Assembly (NCBI GenBank): GCA_024276815.1
Contig: JAJRWM010000145.1
Coordinates: 1 to 8,545 of the forward strand
Source of the DNA: a bacterium
Lineage (GTDB): Bacteria > JACRDZ01 > JAJRWM01
DNA length: 8,545 nucleotides
Reading direction: 5' to 3'
Shown here piece after piece: positions 7,110 to 8,545 of the stretch (within the stretch, counting starts at the first letter, position 1; each line of letters opens with the position of its first letter). The notes beneath the pieces were generated by a model. It saw nothing but the letters and a program-made list of their open reading frames with translations. It ran no database searches and was not told the origin of the DNA. The position numbers and the translations under genes are program-made.

Positions 7110-7277
7110 GGCAAAGTAAAAGCTTATGAAAGACAAAACAAGAACCTCGGAAACCCCTTTTTTCGAAAAAAAAGTAGGTTTCCGGCACCTTCCCCAAAAA
7201 ACTTTAGTGGGCCGAGGGCAAAGAATATTACATTTGCTTGCAATACGCTTTAATAAGATAAAAAAAGGAGTTAATTT
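7110..7277 (+). other. 168-base spacer before the 246-residue gene, with ribosome site
   Basis: Besides the inverted repeat at 7148-7184, the spacer holds an A/T-rich stretch and the strong ribosome site AAAGGAG (7264-7270), 7 bases before ATG 7278. TTTGCTTG and TAATAAGAT near 7233-7259 look promoter-like, but no -35/-10 pair has proper spacing. CAATACGCTT at 7241-7250 repeats a 10-base word from the island at 1910-1919. A frame starting at ATG 7126 has no ribosome site and overlaps the next gene, so it was not called. Confidence 0.5.
7148..7184. repeat. long A/T-centred inverted repeat between the two phage-like genes
   Basis: CGGAAACC (7148-7155) is the exact complement of GGTTTCCG (7177-7184). 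Between them lies the perfect palindrome TTTTTTCGAAAAAA (7158-7171). Together they form one long, nearly continuous hairpin with short unpaired bases, 39 bases after the tail-protein stop. No T run follows the outer arm on the plus strand, so it is not a classic terminator. It could block exonucleases, extrude as a cruciform or bind a dimeric protein. Confidence 0.65.
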
Positions 7278-8018
7278 ATGGGTTTATTATCAATTGAGAA
7301 GTTCAAACAAATGGCCGATTCCGTGGCCAAACAACATGAAATTCTGGAAAACGCCGTTGGAGACGCTGATACGAATAACACTGTCGTCTATGGGATTGAC
7401 CAGAACTTGCAAAGAATAATGGGATTAAATGACTACGACCCGATGAACGCTTTACTGAAAAACGCCGGCGAAGCGAAAATCCTGGCGCATCCGCTCAACC
7501 TGGCCAGGAGCTATAACAGCGAACTAGTCAAGGGACTGGATAAACACCTGGCCGGGCTTGACGACTGGCTGAGTGACAATGATGTCAGGGTGCATCCGCT
7601 GACCCGGGAGGTGGTCGAGTCTTGCGGGATTAATATCAGTTCGGCCAATGTCTTCCCCCCGGCGATTAATACCAGCATTGGCCTGGGACGGCTCAGCAGG
7701 GGGACGCCCGATATTTTTACCGACGGGGAAGCGATCAATGCCAACTTGTACGGCAAAGCCAACCTTTACGCTGAAATAACGGCGGTTGGCGGGAGTTCCG
7801 TAAGCTGGACGGTGTCAGTCGCCTGCAAAAAAATCAATGGCGACATTGAAGGTAAGCAGGTAACCTTCTCCTCGGCGGCGCTGAACGCGGTCTCTGATAT
7901 CGGCCTTCATGACACCGATATGTATGTTGACGTGGTTGATATCTCTACTGTCAGCGGCGGGAACGCGGGCGACGAGCTTTCTGTTTACAGCGAGGAAGAA
8001 AGAAATCTTAGTCTTTAA
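7278..8018 (+). CDS. 246-residue protein, probable phage structural protein, function unknown
   Basis: I do not recognise this family. The start is ATG 7278, with AAAGGAG at a 7-base distance, one of the strongest ribosome sites in the window, which suggests high expression. The N-terminal 90 residues are helical and polar (SIEKFKQMADSVAKQHEIL), and a middle part contains LDDWLSDNDVRVHPLTREVVESCG. From about residue 155 the protein looks like a beta-sandwich: alternating strands (ANLYAEITAVGGSSVSWTVS), glycine turns and DMYVDVVDI near the end. There is no signal peptide or membrane helix. It follows the tail protein on the same strand. A tail-tip, fibre, decoration or chaperone protein is plausible from layout alone. 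It could also be a cargo protein of a tail-like particle. Confidence 0.55.
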   Translation: MGLLSIEKFKQMADSVAKQHEILENAVGDADTNNTVVYGIDQNLQRIMGLNDYDPMNALLKNAGEAKILAHPLNLARSYNSELVKGLDKHLAGLDDWLSDNDVRVHPLTREVVESCGINISSANVFPPAINTSIGLGRLSRGTPDIFTDGEAINANLYGKANLYAEITAVGGSSVSWTVSVACKKINGDIEGKQVTFSSAALNAVSDIGLHDTDMYVDVVDISTVSGGNAGDELSVYSEEERNLSL

Positions 8019-8039
8019 TCAGAGCGCTTTGCGATTAAA
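8014..8039. repeat. inverted repeat across the stop codon of the 246-residue gene
   Basis: TTTAATC (8014-8020) is the exact complement of GATTAAA (8033-8039), with a 12-base spacer that itself contains the palindrome AGCGCT. The left arm includes the TAA stop (8016-8018). No T run follows, so it is not a good terminator. A protein-binding site or simple mRNA end structure is possible. Confidence 0.4.
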
Positions 8040-8049
8040 TGTCAGGCTT

Positions 8050-8107
8050 GACCGGGAGGTAAGCTGAAGTTTTTGTGAGGAGGCTTGGGGGGAGCGGTCT
8101 TTTTTTT
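8050..8107 (+). terminator. possible terminator after the 246-residue gene
   Basis: GACCG (8050-8054) can pair with CGGTC (8095-8099), with AAGC (8061-8064) and GCTT (8083-8086) pairing inside. Eight T residues follow directly (8100-8107). The T run is strong, but the stem is short and interrupted. It lies about 30 bases after the stop, in the gap between two convergent genes, where a terminator is expected. Confidence 0.35.
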
Positions 8108-8158
8108 ATATCTATCGACGAGCTACTGAAGTCTATAAGAACTCCCCCTAAAAAGCCT
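8081..8158. repeat. imperfect inverted repeat between convergent genes
   Basis: AGGCTT (8081-8086) complements AAGCCT (8153-8158), and GGGGGAG (8088-8094) complements CTCCCCC (8142-8148). The 47-base centre includes the T run at 8100-8107. The arms lie 50 bases from the recombinase stop codon. It may be a remnant of an element end or a recombinase-related site, but I see no direct evidence of an attachment core. It excludes the terminator fold at 8050-8107 if both compete. Confidence 0.45.
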
Positions 8159-8208
8159 TGCAGAAGATCGTAACATACTTCAGAAACATAGGATTTATGA
8201 TTCGCTGC

Positions 8209-8545
8209 TTACCGTTTGTTTCTGATTTGGATTTCGATGGGAATGTTTTCGGAGCGGAAGTGGACCGATATTTTCTCGTCAAACAACCGGATCTCTTGGA
8301 CAAAGTTTCGTAAGAGAGCTTGTTTTTCCGCCAGTGAACCGGTTGCCAGTAATTTTTTGGCCAGATTTAGAAGCTGGCGTGAACTTTGGGCAGGCAAGGA
8401 TAAGCGTTCTGATAGTTGGCGGGCGTTAGCCGGGGTAAAAAAAACATCTTTGACAATTTTGTAAACCCGTTTCTCCAGGATTTGGTTATTGATAAGCCCC
8501 TTGTTGCCGCAAGCGGTCTGTCTTCCCCTTGAGGCTTCACACAGC
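8209..8545 (-). CDS. large serine recombinase, C-terminal 111 residues (partial)
   Basis: The frame is open from the window edge (8544) to a TAA at 8211-8209, so the gene continues to the right. The visible part begins with the second half of a zinc beta-ribbon (C-x8-C, then GNKG and LEKRV), as in recombinase zinc-ribbon domains. A helical segment with LPAQSSRQLLNLAKKLL comes next. The end is typical for the family: EKQALLRNFVQEIRLFDEKISVHFR. The catalytic serine resolvase domain must lie outside the window. Such enzymes integrate, excise or invert DNA at att sites without host factors. Only about 90 residues separate the ribbon from the C-terminus, so the long coiled-coil insertion of phage integrases appears short or absent. 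It is convergent with the phage-like genes. It could be a prophage integrase, a transposon recombinase or a DNA invertase. Confidence 0.78.
   Translation of the reverse strand, partial: LCEASRGRQTACGNKGLINNQILEKRVYKIVKDVFFTPANARQLSERLSLPAQSSRQLLNLAKKLLATGSLAEKQALLRNFVQEIRLFDEKISVHFRSENIPIEIQIRNKR

Noticed and set aside
7126-7419. A 97-residue frame starting at ATG 7126
   Set aside because: It has no ribosome site, runs through the long inverted repeat and overlaps the much better 7278 gene by 142 bases in another frame. The composition does not look like a real protein.
1-8545. tRNA or rRNA genes
   Set aside because: No cloverleaf with a TTCRA-type arm and no recognisable rRNA sequence was seen by eye on either strand. 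A covariance search would be needed to exclude divergent ones.

Overview
The window looks like bacterial chromosomal DNA of roughly even base composition. Clear Shine-Dalgarno sites precede most genes, and GTG starts are used beside ATG. It ends in phage- or mobile-element-type genes. The host cannot be named from this sequence. A large serine recombinase and a siphophage-type tail hub next to AAGGAG-like ribosome sites fit a Bacillota (Clostridia) or candidate-phylum bacterium, but this is inference.

Left part (1-4873): envelope genes. The tail of an upstream gene (1-81) is followed by a 499-residue polytopic glycosyltransferase of the GT-C/GT39 type (358-1857), which ends in a very clear hairpin terminator. 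Next comes a 280-base gene-free island (1881-2160) full of small perfect hairpins, with a degenerate 47-base direct repeat. A single-pass membrane protein with a long acidic tail (2164-2841) is read leftward from a good promoter. Divergent from it is a second GT39-like enzyme with C-terminal TPR repeats (2952-4873). Its reading frame is broken near residue 62, in a run of six T that also reads as a U_UUU_UUG slippery heptamer.

Right part (4915-8545): phage-like genes. A 726-residue protein (4929-7109) has the layout of a siphophage tail hub or receptor-binding protein. It is followed by an unrecognised 246-residue protein (7278-8018) that ends in a beta-rich domain. Read leftward from the window edge is the C-terminal 111 residues of a large serine recombinase (8209-8545), with half of its zinc ribbon visible. 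No capsid, terminase, portal or lysis gene is in view. The right part may be one end of a prophage, a decayed prophage, or a domesticated tail module.

The glycosyltransferases probably transfer sugars from lipid carriers to envelope glycans or proteins. The tail protein and its 246-residue neighbour probably act together in a virion or tail-like particle. The two halves share strand and composition, but nothing in the sequence links their functions.
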